From: JBNAVY01 sp049700195
GTDB lineage: Bacteria; Bacillota; Thermoanaerobacteria; Thermoanaerobacterales; Thermoanaerobacteraceae
Direction of reading: 5' to 3'
Assembly: GCA_049700195.1 (NCBI GenBank)
Contig: JBNAVY010000038.1
Coordinates: 1-19,646 of the forward strand
Length of the DNA stretch: 19,646 bases
Every line of letters starts with the position of its first letter. Position 1 is the stretch's first letter. Below, one piece after another: positions 13,089 to 19,646 of the stretch. Below the pieces are notes generated by a model. It had not been told where the DNA came from. It did not search any database and saw only the letters and a program-made list of their open reading frames with translations. Position numbers and translations under genes: made by a program.

Positions 13089-15711
13089 AAAGTATGTATA
13101 TCTTTTTAGTGAAGGAGATGCCTCTATGAGGAATCTTCTTGGTGGTAAAGGTGCAAATTTAGCTGAAATGACAAGATTAGGATTACCTGTTCCACAGGGC
13201 TTTACAGTAACAACAGAGGCATGTACCAGATATTATGAAGATGGACAGGTTATTGCACCAGAAATAATCGAAGAAATATATAAATATATGGAAGAATTAG
13301 AAAGAATAACTGGCAAAAAATTTGGAGATCCTTCAAATCCTTTACTTGTATCTGTAAGGTCTGGTGCCAGAGTATCAATGCCAGGTATGATGGATACAAT
13401 ATTGAATCTTGGTTTAAATGATGATACAGTTATAGGAATAGCAAAGGCAACTAATAATGAGAGATTTGCTTATGACAGTTATAGAAGATTTATTAATATG
13501 TTTTCTGATGTAGTTATGGGAATAGAAAAAAATAAATTTGAAGCTATTCTTGATGCTGTAAAAGAAGAAAATGGGGCAAAATTTGATACTGATTTAAATG
13601 CAGATAATTTAAAAGAAGTTGTTAAGAGATTTAAAGAACTTTATAAAAAAGAATTGGGCGTTGATTTTCCACAAGACCCTAAAGTTCAGCTTTTAGAAGC
13701 AGTAAAAGCAGTATTCAGATCATGGGATAATCCTAGAGCCATTGTTTATAGAAGACTTAATGATATTTCTGGGAATTGGGGAACGGCAGTAAATGTTCAA
13801 TCAATGGTGTTTGGCAATATGGGAAATGATTCTGGAACAGGGGTTGCATTCACAAGGAATCCAGCAACAGGTGAAAAAGCATTATTTGGAGAATACCTTA
13901 TTAATGCTCAAGGAGAAGACGTTGTTGCAGGTATTAGGACACCACAACCTATTGCTACATTAAAAGATGCTATGCCTGAGGTATATAAACAATTTGTAGA
14001 TATTGCAAATAAATTAGAAAATCATTACAGAGATATGCAAGATATTGAGTTTACAATTGAAAAAGGTAAGCTCTATATGTTACAGACAAGAAATGGTAAA
14101 AGAACAGCACAAGCCGCTTTAAAAGTAGCAGTAGATCTTGTAGCAGAAGGTTTAATAGATGAAAAAACTGCTGTTATGAGAATTGAACCAAAACAATTAG
14201 ATCAGCTATTGCATCCTACATTTGAAGCTAGTGCATTAAAAGCAGCTAAAGCTGTAGCAAAGGGTTTACCGGCATCACCTGGTGCTGCTGCAGGTAAAGT
14301 TTACTTTACAGCTGAAGATGCTGTAAAAGCTGTTAAGTCAAATGGTGAAAAAGTTGTTTTGGTTAGAATGGAAACATCACCAGAAGATATTGAAGGTATG
14401 TCAGTAGCACAGGGTATCCTAACAGGTCGTGGAGGAATGACCTCTCATGCAGCAGTTGTAGCAAGAGGTATGGGTACATGTTGTGTAGCAGGCTGCAGTG
14501 ATGCTAAAATTGATGAAAATGCCAAAGTTATGAAAATTGGCGATATTGTAGTAAAAGAAGGAGATTACATATCTATAGATGGTAGTACAGGTAATGTTTA
14601 TTTGGGAGAAATTAAAACTGTAACACCAGAATTAACTGGCGATTTTGGGAAATTGATGTCATGGGCAGACAAATTTAGAAAGTTAAAAGTCAAGGCAAAT
14701 GCTGATATACCAAGAGATGCTAAGGTAGCAGTTAATTATGGAGCAGAAGGAATAGGTCTTTGTAGAACTGAGCATATGTTCTTTGATGAAGAAAGAATAC
14801 CTGCGATGAGAGAAATGATTATTTCAAAAACAGAAGAACAAAGACGAAAAGCACTTGAAAAACTGCTTCCAATGCAAAGGTCAGATTTCGAAGGATTGTT
14901 TGAAGTAATGGGAGGATTCCCTGTTACAATTCGTCTTTTAGATCCACCTTTACATGAATTCTTACCTCATGAAGATGAAGAAATAAGAGAATTAGCAAAA
15001 GAAATGGGTATTACATTTGAAGAATTAAAAACAACAGTTGAAAATCTTAAAGAATTTAATCCTATGCTAGGTCACAGAGGCTGCCGTTTAGCTGTAACTT
15101 ATCCTGAAATTGCTGAAATGCAAACTAGAGCTATTATTGAAGCAGCTATAAATGTAAAGAAAAAAACGGGACACGATGTAAAACCTCAGATAATGGTTCC
15201 ATTAGTTGGTGAGTTGAAAGAATTTAAATATATTAAAGACATTATTGTAAGAATTGCTGATGAAGTGCTAAAGGAAAATAATGCAGATATAAAATATTTA
15301 GTTGGTACAATGATTGAGGTACCAAGAGCAGCCTTGACTGCTGATGAAATAGCAAAAGAGGCCGAATTCTTCTCATTTGGAACAAATGATCTTACACAAA
15401 TGACATTTGGTTTTTCACGAGATGATGCTGGGCGTTTCTTAGAAGCATATTATGAAAAGAAAATATATGAGTCCGATCCTTTTGCAAAACTGGATCAAAT
15501 AGGAGTAGGTAAATTAGTTGATATGGCTTCAAAAAATGGAAGGCAGACTAGACCAGACCTTGAACTTGGTATATGTGGAGAACATGGTGGAGATCCATCT
15601 TCTATTGAATTTTGCCATAGAGTTGGTCTTGACTATGTATCCTGTTCACCATTTAGAGTTCCAATTGCAAGACTTGCTGCAGCTCAGGCAGCTATTATAA
15701 ATGAAAAATAA
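13081..15711 (+). CDS. ppdK: pyruvate,phosphate dikinase
   Basis: This 876-residue enzyme interconverts pyruvate, ATP and phosphate with PEP, AMP and pyrophosphate, serving glycolysis or gluconeogenesis in anaerobes. The order is an N-terminal ATP-grasp domain (about 1-340), a central phosphohistidine domain (about 390-510) and a C-terminal PEP/pyruvate barrel (about 520-874). The swivelling motif GGMTSHAAVVARGMGTCCVA carries the phosphorylated His456 and the regulatory Thr454, the target of PpsR. The catalytic cysteine is Cys832 in ICGEHGGDP. These fall one residue after the numbering of the well-studied Clostridium symbiosum enzyme (His455, Cys831). ATG 13081 follows a strong AAGGAGG inside ppsR. 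A strong terminator follows. Confidence 0.98.
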   Translation: MSKKYVYLFSEGDASMRNLLGGKGANLAEMTRLGLPVPQGFTVTTEACTRYYEDGQVIAPEIIEEIYKYMEELERITGKKFGDPSNPLLVSVRSGARVSMPGMMDTILNLGLNDDTVIGIAKATNNERFAYDSYRRFINMFSDVVMGIEKNKFEAILDAVKEENGAKFDTDLNADNLKEVVKRFKELYKKELGVDFPQDPKVQLLEAVKAVFRSWDNPRAIVYRRLNDISGNWGTAVNVQSMVFGNMGNDSGTGVAFTRNPATGEKALFGEYLINAQGEDVVAGIRTPQPIATLKDAMPEVYKQFVDIANKLENHYRDMQDIEFTIEKGKLYMLQTRNGKRTAQAALKVAVDLVAEGLIDEKTAVMRIEPKQLDQLLHPTFEASALKAAKAVAKGLPASPGAAAGKVYFTAEDAVKAVKSNGEKVVLVRMETSPEDIEGMSVAQGILTGRGGMTSHAAVVARGMGTCCVAGCSDAKIDENAKVMKIGDIVVKEGDYISIDGSTGNVYLGEIKTVTPELTGDFGKLMSWADKFRKLKVKANADIPRDAKVAVNYGAEGIGLCRTEHMFFDEERIPAMREMIISKTEEQRRKALEKLLPMQRSDFEGLFEVMGGFPVTIRLLDPPLHEFLPHEDEEIRELAKEMGITFEELKTTVENLKEFNPMLGHRGCRLAVTYPEIAEMQTRAIIEAAINVKKKTGHDVKPQIMVPLVGELKEFKYIKDIIVRIADEVLKENNADIKYLVGTMIEVPRAALTADEIAKEAEFFSFGTNDLTQMTFGFSRDDAGRFLEAYYEKKIYESDPFAKLDQIGVGKLVDMASKNGRQTRPDLELGICGEHGGDPSSIEFCHRVGLDYVSCSPFRVPIARLAAAQAAIINEK

Positions 15712-15714
15712 AAT

Positions 15715-15760
15715 ATATATATTAAAAGCGGTGATTTTTATCACTGCTTTTAATATATAT
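15715..15760 (+). terminator. strong intrinsic terminator after ppdK
   Basis: A 20-bp stem pairs 15715-15734 with 15741-15760 (one G-T pair) around the loop TTTTTA. The core AAAAGCGGTGA / TCACTGCTTTT has A-run and T-run flanks, so it should work on both strands. It ends the ccpN-ppsR-ppdK unit. Confidence 0.9.
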
Positions 15761-15787
15761 AAATTAATTTTATTTATTTTCTAAACA

Positions 15788-15796
15788 TGTTATAAT
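15788..15796 (+). promoter_or_regulatory. extended -10 promoter for the HD hydrolase-rnr unit
   Basis: An exact TGTTATAAT (TATAAT at 15791-15796) lies between the ppdK terminator and the next gene. The -35 region (around 15768-15774) is only T-rich. The predicted start is near 15803, about 35 bases before the ATG. Confidence 0.6.
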
Positions 15797-15838
15797 ATAA
15801 AATAAAATTGGTAATTTTAATATTAGGGGGTTATAAAA

Positions 15839-16390
15839 ATGAACAGACAAGAGGCTATTGAATTAGTTAGAAAACATGTATCTGATGAGGCTTTAATATA
15901 TCATATGATCGCAACGGGTGCTATAATGGAAGGTTTAGCCGAAAGATTTGGCGAAGACAAAGAAAAATGGGCTATTACAGGAATTCTGCACGATATAGAT
16001 TATCAGGAAACAAAAGATGATCCTCAAAGACATAGTATAGTAGGAGGAGATATGTTAAAAAACTATGGTTTTGATGATGATATAGTACATGCCGTCATTG
16101 TTCACAATGATATTCATGGTATTGAAAGAAAAACACTTCTTGATAAAGCTTTATATGCTGTAGATCCACTTTCTGGGCTTATAACTGCAACTGCATATGT
16201 AATGCCAACTAAAAAATTAGAAGAAGTTCAATTAAAATCAGTTAAAAAGAAATTTAAAGATAAAACTTTTGCTAAAGGAGCAAATAGAGAACAAATAAAA
16301 ACTTGTGAAGAATTCGGAATACCTCTAGATGATTTTCTTGAGCTTGCAATTGTTCAAATGAAAAAAATTGCTCCCGAAATCGGATTGTGA
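15839..16390 (+). CDS. HD-domain phosphohydrolase
   Basis: This 183-residue soluble protein has a complete HD metal site: His22 (IYHMIATG), His51-Asp52 (GILHDIDYQ) and Asp109 (LYAVDPLSG). Extra histidines near the site are His65, His84, His89 and His93. It belongs to the broad HDIG group of predicted hydrolases acting on nucleotides or phosphate esters; the substrate cannot be deduced. The C-terminal 60 residues are lysine-rich and helical. ATG 15839 follows AGGGGG with a good spacer. It is separated from rnr by only about 9 bases and shares its promoter, so co-expression with RNase R is likely. Confidence 0.88.
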   Translation: MNRQEAIELVRKHVSDEALIYHMIATGAIMEGLAERFGEDKEKWAITGILHDIDYQETKDDPQRHSIVGGDMLKNYGFDDDIVHAVIVHNDIHGIERKTLLDKALYAVDPLSGLITATAYVMPTKKLEEVQLKSVKKKFKDKTFAKGANREQIKTCEEFGIPLDDFLELAIVQMKKIAPEIGL

Positions 16391-16399
16391 GGAATGTTA

Positions 16400-18538
16400 A
16401 TGAATATTAAAGATAAATTATTAGATTTTATGAGACAAGAAACTTATAAACCATCTAAAATTGAAGAAATAATGAGATTATTGGAAATTGATTATGGCCA
16501 AAAAATAATTTTAGAAAATACTTTAAAAAATATGGAAAAAGAAGGACTTGTTTTTAAAACTAAAAATGAAAAATATGATCTACCTGAAAAACTTAATATT
16601 TTCATAGGCAAAATAGATTATCACCCAAAAGGATATGGTTTTCTGATTCCTGATAATAGTGAAATAAAAGATGTGTTTATACCTGCAGAAGGTATGAATA
16701 GTGCTATGAATAATGATATTGTCATGGTAAGGATAACTAAAAAATCTGACATTAAAAAGCAAGAAGGCGAAGTAGTAAAAATATTAAAAAGGGCAAACCA
16801 AACAATAGTTGGTACATATGAAAAAAATAAAAATTTTGGTTTTGTAGTACCTGATGATAAAAAAATATATTATGATATATTTATACCTAAGGCTGATGAC
16901 AAAAATGCTAAAAGCGGTATGAAAGTAGTAGTTAGAATTGTAAAATGGCCTGAAGGAAGAAGAAATCCTGAAGGAGAAATAATTGAAATACTTGGCTATA
17001 AGGGTGAACCAGGTATTGATGTAATGTCTGTAATCAGAGAATATGATATACCCGAAGAGTTTCCAGAAAGCGTTATAGAAGAAGCAGATTCTATATCAGA
17101 GATTATAGAAGAGTCAGAGAAAAAAAGAAGAAGAGATTTGTCAGACTTTAATTTTGTCACAATAGATGGAGAAGATGCTAAAGATTTAGATGATGCCGTT
17201 TGTGTACAAAAACTTGAAAAAGAATATTATCATTTATTTGTAAGTATTGCTGATGTCAGTCATTATGTTAAAGAAGGTTCAAAGTTAGATAAAGAAGCAT
17301 TAAAAAGAGGTTGTAGCGTATATTTTATAGATAGAGTTATACCGATGTTACCTCCTCGATTATCTAATGGTATTTGCAGTTTAAATCCAAATGAAGAAAG
17401 ATTGACTTTAACTGTGAGTATGAAAATAAACTCAAAAGGGGAAGTTGTTGATCATGAAATATTTGAAAGTATTATAAAAAGTAAGGAAAGAATGACATAC
17501 ACAAATGTATATAAATTATTGGAACAAAGTGATGATGATTTAAATAAAAGATATGGTCATTTAATACAAGATTTTAAAAACATGAAGGAGCTAGCATTTA
17601 TTTTACTTGAAAGAAGAAAAAAAAGAGGTAGTGTAGATTTTGATTTTCCTGAAGCAAAAGTAATAGTTGATGAAAAAGGGAAGGCAATAGATATAATACA
17701 GGTAGAAAGAAATATTGCTCATAGAATAATAGAAGAATTTATGCTTGTAGCTAATGAAACTGTTGCTGAACATATGCATTGGATAAATGTACCTTTTGTA
17801 TATAGAGTTCATGAACATCCAGATATGGAAAAACTTTTAGCTTTTAACAAGTTTATTCACAATCTTGGTTATCACATTAAAGGTATAGGAGGAGATGAAA
17901 TACACCCTAAATCCTTACAGGAACTTATAAAACAGGTAAGAGGTAAAAAAGAACAAAGGATAATTGAAACTCTGTTGCTTAGATCATTAAAAAGGGCTAG
18001 ATATAGTAATGAAGAGCTGGGACACTATGCTCTTGCAACTCAATATTATACACATTTTACTTCACCTATTAGAAGATATCCTGATCTTATAATACATCGA
18101 ATAATTAAAGAATATATAAATGGCCATTTGTCTTTAAAAAGACAAACACATTATAATAAAATATTAAATGATGTAGCTTTAAAATCATCTGAAAGAGAAA
18201 GAGCAGCAGAAGCTGCTGAAAGAGAAATAGAAGATTTGAAAAAAGTTGAGTATATGTCAGATAAAATTGGCAAAGTATATAAAGGGATAATTTCTAATAT
18301 AACAAATTACGGAATGTTTATTGAACTTGATAATACAGTCGAAGGTTTAATAGATTTATCTTCTTTGGAAGATGATTATTATCATTTTGATTACGAAAAT
18401 TATATATTGACAGGGGAAAAAACTAAAAAAGTATATTCTATAGGTAATGAAGTTTTCGTAAAAGTTGCTAATGTAAATATTGATAAACGTGAAATAGATT
18501 TTGAAATAGCTCACCCCGATGAAGTACCATTGACATAG
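16400..18538 (+). CDS. rnr: ribonuclease R
   Basis: This 712-residue processive 3'-to-5' exoribonuclease degrades structured RNA. The domains in order are an N-terminal winged helix (about 1-65), two cold-shock OB folds (about 70-220), the catalytic RNB domain (about 240-560) and the C-terminal S1 domain (about 625-705). The RNB metal-site motif DAKDLDDA gives Asp259, Asp262, Asp264 and Asp265; HYALATQYYTHFTSPIRRYP is the conserved segment later in the domain. S1 starts at GKVYKGIISNITNYGMFIEL. The protein ends just after S1, with no long basic tail such as in E. coli. I chose ATG 16400 because GAGGA precedes it by 6 bases; an ATG at 16394 is too close. The smpB promoter overlaps its stop codon. 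Confidence 0.96.
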   Translation: MNIKDKLLDFMRQETYKPSKIEEIMRLLEIDYGQKIILENTLKNMEKEGLVFKTKNEKYDLPEKLNIFIGKIDYHPKGYGFLIPDNSEIKDVFIPAEGMNSAMNNDIVMVRITKKSDIKKQEGEVVKILKRANQTIVGTYEKNKNFGFVVPDDKKIYYDIFIPKADDKNAKSGMKVVVRIVKWPEGRRNPEGEIIEILGYKGEPGIDVMSVIREYDIPEEFPESVIEEADSISEIIEESEKKRRRDLSDFNFVTIDGEDAKDLDDAVCVQKLEKEYYHLFVSIADVSHYVKEGSKLDKEALKRGCSVYFIDRVIPMLPPRLSNGICSLNPNEERLTLTVSMKINSKGEVVDHEIFESIIKSKERMTYTNVYKLLEQSDDDLNKRYGHLIQDFKNMKELAFILLERRKKRGSVDFDFPEAKVIVDEKGKAIDIIQVERNIAHRIIEEFMLVANETVAEHMHWINVPFVYRVHEHPDMEKLLAFNKFIHNLGYHIKGIGGDEIHPKSLQELIKQVRGKKEQRIIETLLLRSLKRARYSNEELGHYALATQYYTHFTSPIRRYPDLIIHRIIKEYINGHLSLKRQTHYNKILNDVALKSSERERAAEAAEREIEDLKKVEYMSDKIGKVYKGIISNITNYGMFIELDNTVEGLIDLSSLEDDYYHFDYENYILTGEKTKKVYSIGNEVFVKVANVNIDKREIDFEIAHPDEVPLT

Positions 18539-18557
18539 CTATTTATTGTGCTATAAT
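18530..18557 (+). promoter_or_regulatory. strong sigma-A promoter for smpB-ssrA
   Basis: A perfect TTGACA (18530-18535) and a perfect TATAAT (18552-18557) are 16 bases apart, with an extended TGC before the -10. The -35 lies within the last codons of rnr. Transcription should begin near 18564, about 60 bases before smpB. This is the best promoter match in the window. Confidence 0.85.
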
Positions 18558-18569
18558 AAAATTATAGCA

Positions 18570-18604
18570 TTGCCCTATTTGCTTAAAACAAGTAGGGCAA
18601 TTTT
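18570..18604 (+). terminator. hairpin at the start of the smpB leader / rnr terminator
   Basis: TTGCCCTATTTG (18570-18581) pairs with CAAGTAGGGCAA (18589-18600), 12 pairs including one G-T, around a 7-base loop and followed by TTTTCT. It has terminator form for rnr transcripts. It also lies only about 6 bases after the predicted smpB transcript start, so it would be the 5' hairpin of that mRNA. Confidence 0.75.
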
Positions 18605-18622
18605 CTAAAAGAGGTGTTAATC

Positions 18623-19090
18623 ATGGCAGTAGATGAAATTAAAATATTAGCACAAAATAAAAAAGCGGGCCATGAATACTTTATTGAAGAAAAATATGAA
18701 GCGGGTATAGTATTATCTGGCACAGAGGTAAAGTCTGTAAGAATGGGTAAAGTTAACTTAAAAGACAGTTTTGCCAGGGTTGAAAATAATGAAGTATATG
18801 TATATAATATGCATATAAGCCCATATGAAAAAGGAAATATCTTTAATAAAGACCCTTTGAGGACAAGAAAGCTTCTTTTAAACAAATATGAAATTAATAA
18901 ATTAATTGGTTATGTAACACAAAAAGGATATACTCTTATACCCATAAAAGTATATTTAAAACACGGACTTGTAAAAGTAGAACTTGCTGTTGCTAAGGGT
19001 AAAAAACTTTTTGACAAGCGTGAAGATATAGCTTCTAAAGACGCAAAAAGAGAAGTTGAAAGACATTTCAAAGAAAAGCAGTATTACTAA
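18623..19090 (+). CDS. smpB: SsrA-binding protein SmpB
   Basis: This 155-residue partner of tmRNA is required for trans-translation: it binds the tRNA-like domain and places it in the decoding centre of stalled ribosomes. The beta-barrel begins KKAGHEYFIEEKYEAGIVL, continues LSGTEVKSVRMGKVNLKDSF, and includes ISPYEKGN and LKHGLVKVELAVAKGKK. The C-terminal tail KLFDKREDIASKDAKREVER is the conserved basic segment that enters the mRNA channel. ATG 18623 follows GAGGTG (18611-18616) by 6 bases; a GTG at 18614 lies inside that site. Its partner RNA gene ssrA starts 3 bases after the stop. Confidence 0.98.
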   Translation: MAVDEIKILAQNKKAGHEYFIEEKYEAGIVLSGTEVKSVRMGKVNLKDSFARVENNEVYVYNMHISPYEKGNIFNKDPLRTRKLLLNKYEINKLIGYVTQKGYTLIPIKVYLKHGLVKVELAVAKGKKLFDKREDIASKDAKREVERHFKEKQYY

Positions 19091-19093
19091 CAT

Positions 19094-19443
19094 GGGGGTG
19101 TACTGGTTTCGACGGGGGCAGTTGAGGTAAAAGTAGCGAGTCGAGGTTCCATCAGCTCGTAAAACGATGGGAATAAATATAAACGCAAACGATAATTTAG
19201 CATACGCTGCCTAATTTAAGGTAGCCGTTCAACTTGAAATTCCCACATTTCAAGATTGGGCGTCGATTTAGTGGGGAACTGGTTTACCAAAGCTTTGAGG
19301 TAAATCGGAATTTATGAAGCTACTGAAGTGATTATCCTGTCGCTGGGAGAATCATGGAGGGAATATCAAAACAGCGGATGCACTCGGAGAAGCTTTTACT
19401 GTGACGCCTTCGGACCGGGGTTCGATTCCCCGCACCTCCACCA
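19094..19443 (+). ncRNA. ssrA: transfer-messenger RNA (tmRNA)
   Basis: This one-piece tmRNA has about 350 bases. The 5' end GGGGGTG pairs with CACCTCC near the 3' end to form the acceptor stem, followed by A and an encoded CCA (19441-19443). The conserved 5' segment TACTGGTTTCGACGGGG and the T-arm GGGGTTCGATTCCCC (around 19417-19431) are present. The resume codon is GCA at 19185, and the tag reading frame 19185-19214 encodes ANDNLAYAA before TAA. With the alanine carried by tmRNA itself, the peptide is AANDNLAYAA. No convincing separate promoter is visible, so it probably matures from the smpB transcript. Confidence 0.98.
19185..19214 (+). other. tmRNA proteolysis-tag reading frame
   Basis: The codons GCA AAC GAT AAT TTA GCA followed by TAC GCT GCC TAA encode ANDNLAYAA, which tags stalled nascent proteins for ClpXP-type proteases. 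The last four residues AYAA differ from the common ALAA ending. Confidence 0.93.
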
Positions 19444-19472
19444 AAATTGAATAATAAATTAATATGATATAT

Positions 19473-19505
19473 AAAAGCCTTCAGTAATTAAGGCTTTTTT
19501 TGTTT
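19473..19505 (+). terminator. bidirectional intrinsic terminator after ssrA
   Basis: AAAAGCCTT (19473-19481) pairs with AAGGCTTTT (19490-19498) around an 8-base loop, followed by further T residues to 19501. The A-run on the left gives a T-run on the other strand, so it could also stop a convergent minus-strand gene. Confidence 0.92.
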
Positions 19506-19565
19506 CTAGATTAATATTTTATAAAACAAGTTATAAGAATATATAATCAATTATATATAAAATAA

Positions 19566-19646
19566 TCAATTGTTTAAGCTGTATAACCTCACAACAATAG
19601 GTATCATGAGAGGATGCTGAATAAAATAATTATTCAGATCCTTCAC
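19566..19646 (-). CDS. possible C-terminal end of a minus-strand gene (partial)
   Basis: On the minus strand one frame is open from the window edge to a TGA (complement of 19566-19568), giving 26 residues that end in HPLMIPIVVRLYSLNN. It faces the bidirectional terminator after ssrA, as a convergent gene would. I do not recognise the product. A 26-codon open frame can arise by chance in this DNA, so this is only a possibility. Confidence 0.2.
   Translation of the reverse strand: MKDLNNYFIQHPLMIPIVVRLYSLNN
19611..19642 (+). repeat. hairpin at the right edge of the window
   Basis: AGGAT (19611-19615) and CTGAATAA (19617-19624) pair with TTATTCAG (19630-19637) and ATCCT (19638-19642), a 13-bp stem with one bulged G and a 5-base loop. 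It has no T-run. It could be an RNA element, a regulatory palindrome or part of a coding region on the other strand. Confidence 0.5.

Noticed and set aside
15518..15700. Small + strand frame inside the 3' end of ppdK
   Set aside because: It overlaps the conserved catalytic region of PPDK, including Cys832, in another frame, with no independent start signals.
1..19646. CRISPR array, insertion sequence, prophage or toxin-antitoxin pair
   Set aside because: No regularly spaced direct repeats, transposase, phage or toxin motifs were seen on either strand; all sizeable genes are accounted for by conserved families.

Overview
The window is AT-rich (roughly 30% GC by eye) chromosomal DNA. Nearly every gene is on the + strand, start codons include TTG and GTG, and most genes have strong AAGGAGG-type ribosome binding sites. 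The gene order yqfC-yqfD-phoH-pgpH-ybeY-dgkA-era-yqzL-recO-glyS-ccpN-ppsR matches the well-known Bacillus/Clostridia chromosomal cluster. Two sporulation-associated genes (yqfC, yqfD), an alpha2-type glycyl-tRNA synthetase, a fused DgkA-PAP2 protein and pyruvate,phosphate dikinase point to an anaerobic, endospore-forming member of the Clostridia, possibly close to Thermoanaerobacterales. I cannot name a genus.

Layout. (1) 65-1177: a divergent iron-type alcohol dehydrogenase homologue whose metal ligands appear lost, closed by a terminator. (2) 1272-9931: a tightly packed run of eleven genes, with gaps of 41 bp or less and several overlaps: yqfC, yqfD, phoH, pgpH, ybeY, dgkA-PAP2, era, deoC, yqzL, recO and a DUF4342 gene. 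It covers sporulation, c-di-AMP turnover, 16S rRNA maturation and ribosome assembly, lipid-phosphate recycling, deoxyribose salvage and recombinational repair. A sigma-E-like promoter may drive its first genes. (3) 10049-11437: glyS with its own promoter and a terminator-like leader hairpin, followed by a long inverted repeat. (4) 11623-15711: ccpN, ppsR and ppdK, a module controlling pyruvate/PEP flux in which regulator, modifying enzyme and target enzyme are adjacent. It ends in a strong terminator. (5) 15839-18538: an HD-domain hydrolase and RNase R, apparently co-transcribed. (6) 18623-19443: smpB and ssrA (tmRNA), the trans-translation pair, closed by a terminator. (7) 19510-19646: a short tail that may hold the C-terminal end of a minus-strand gene, plus a hairpin.

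How the genes fit together. The second half groups RNA quality control: RNase R degrades structured and tmRNA-tagged mRNAs, SmpB and tmRNA rescue stalled ribosomes, and YbeY and Era upstream mature the small ribosomal subunit. The ccpN-ppsR-ppdK block is a self-contained metabolic switch. I found no CRISPR array, insertion sequence, prophage or defence system. Most of the window is conserved housekeeping DNA. The points worth a second look are the degenerate dehydrogenase, hairpins placed directly behind two promoters (glyS, smpB), the UBA-like/DUF4342 protein, the HD-RNase R pairing, and deoC sitting where a nucleoside-salvage gene exchange seems to have occurred. I see no clear evidence of an undescribed system.
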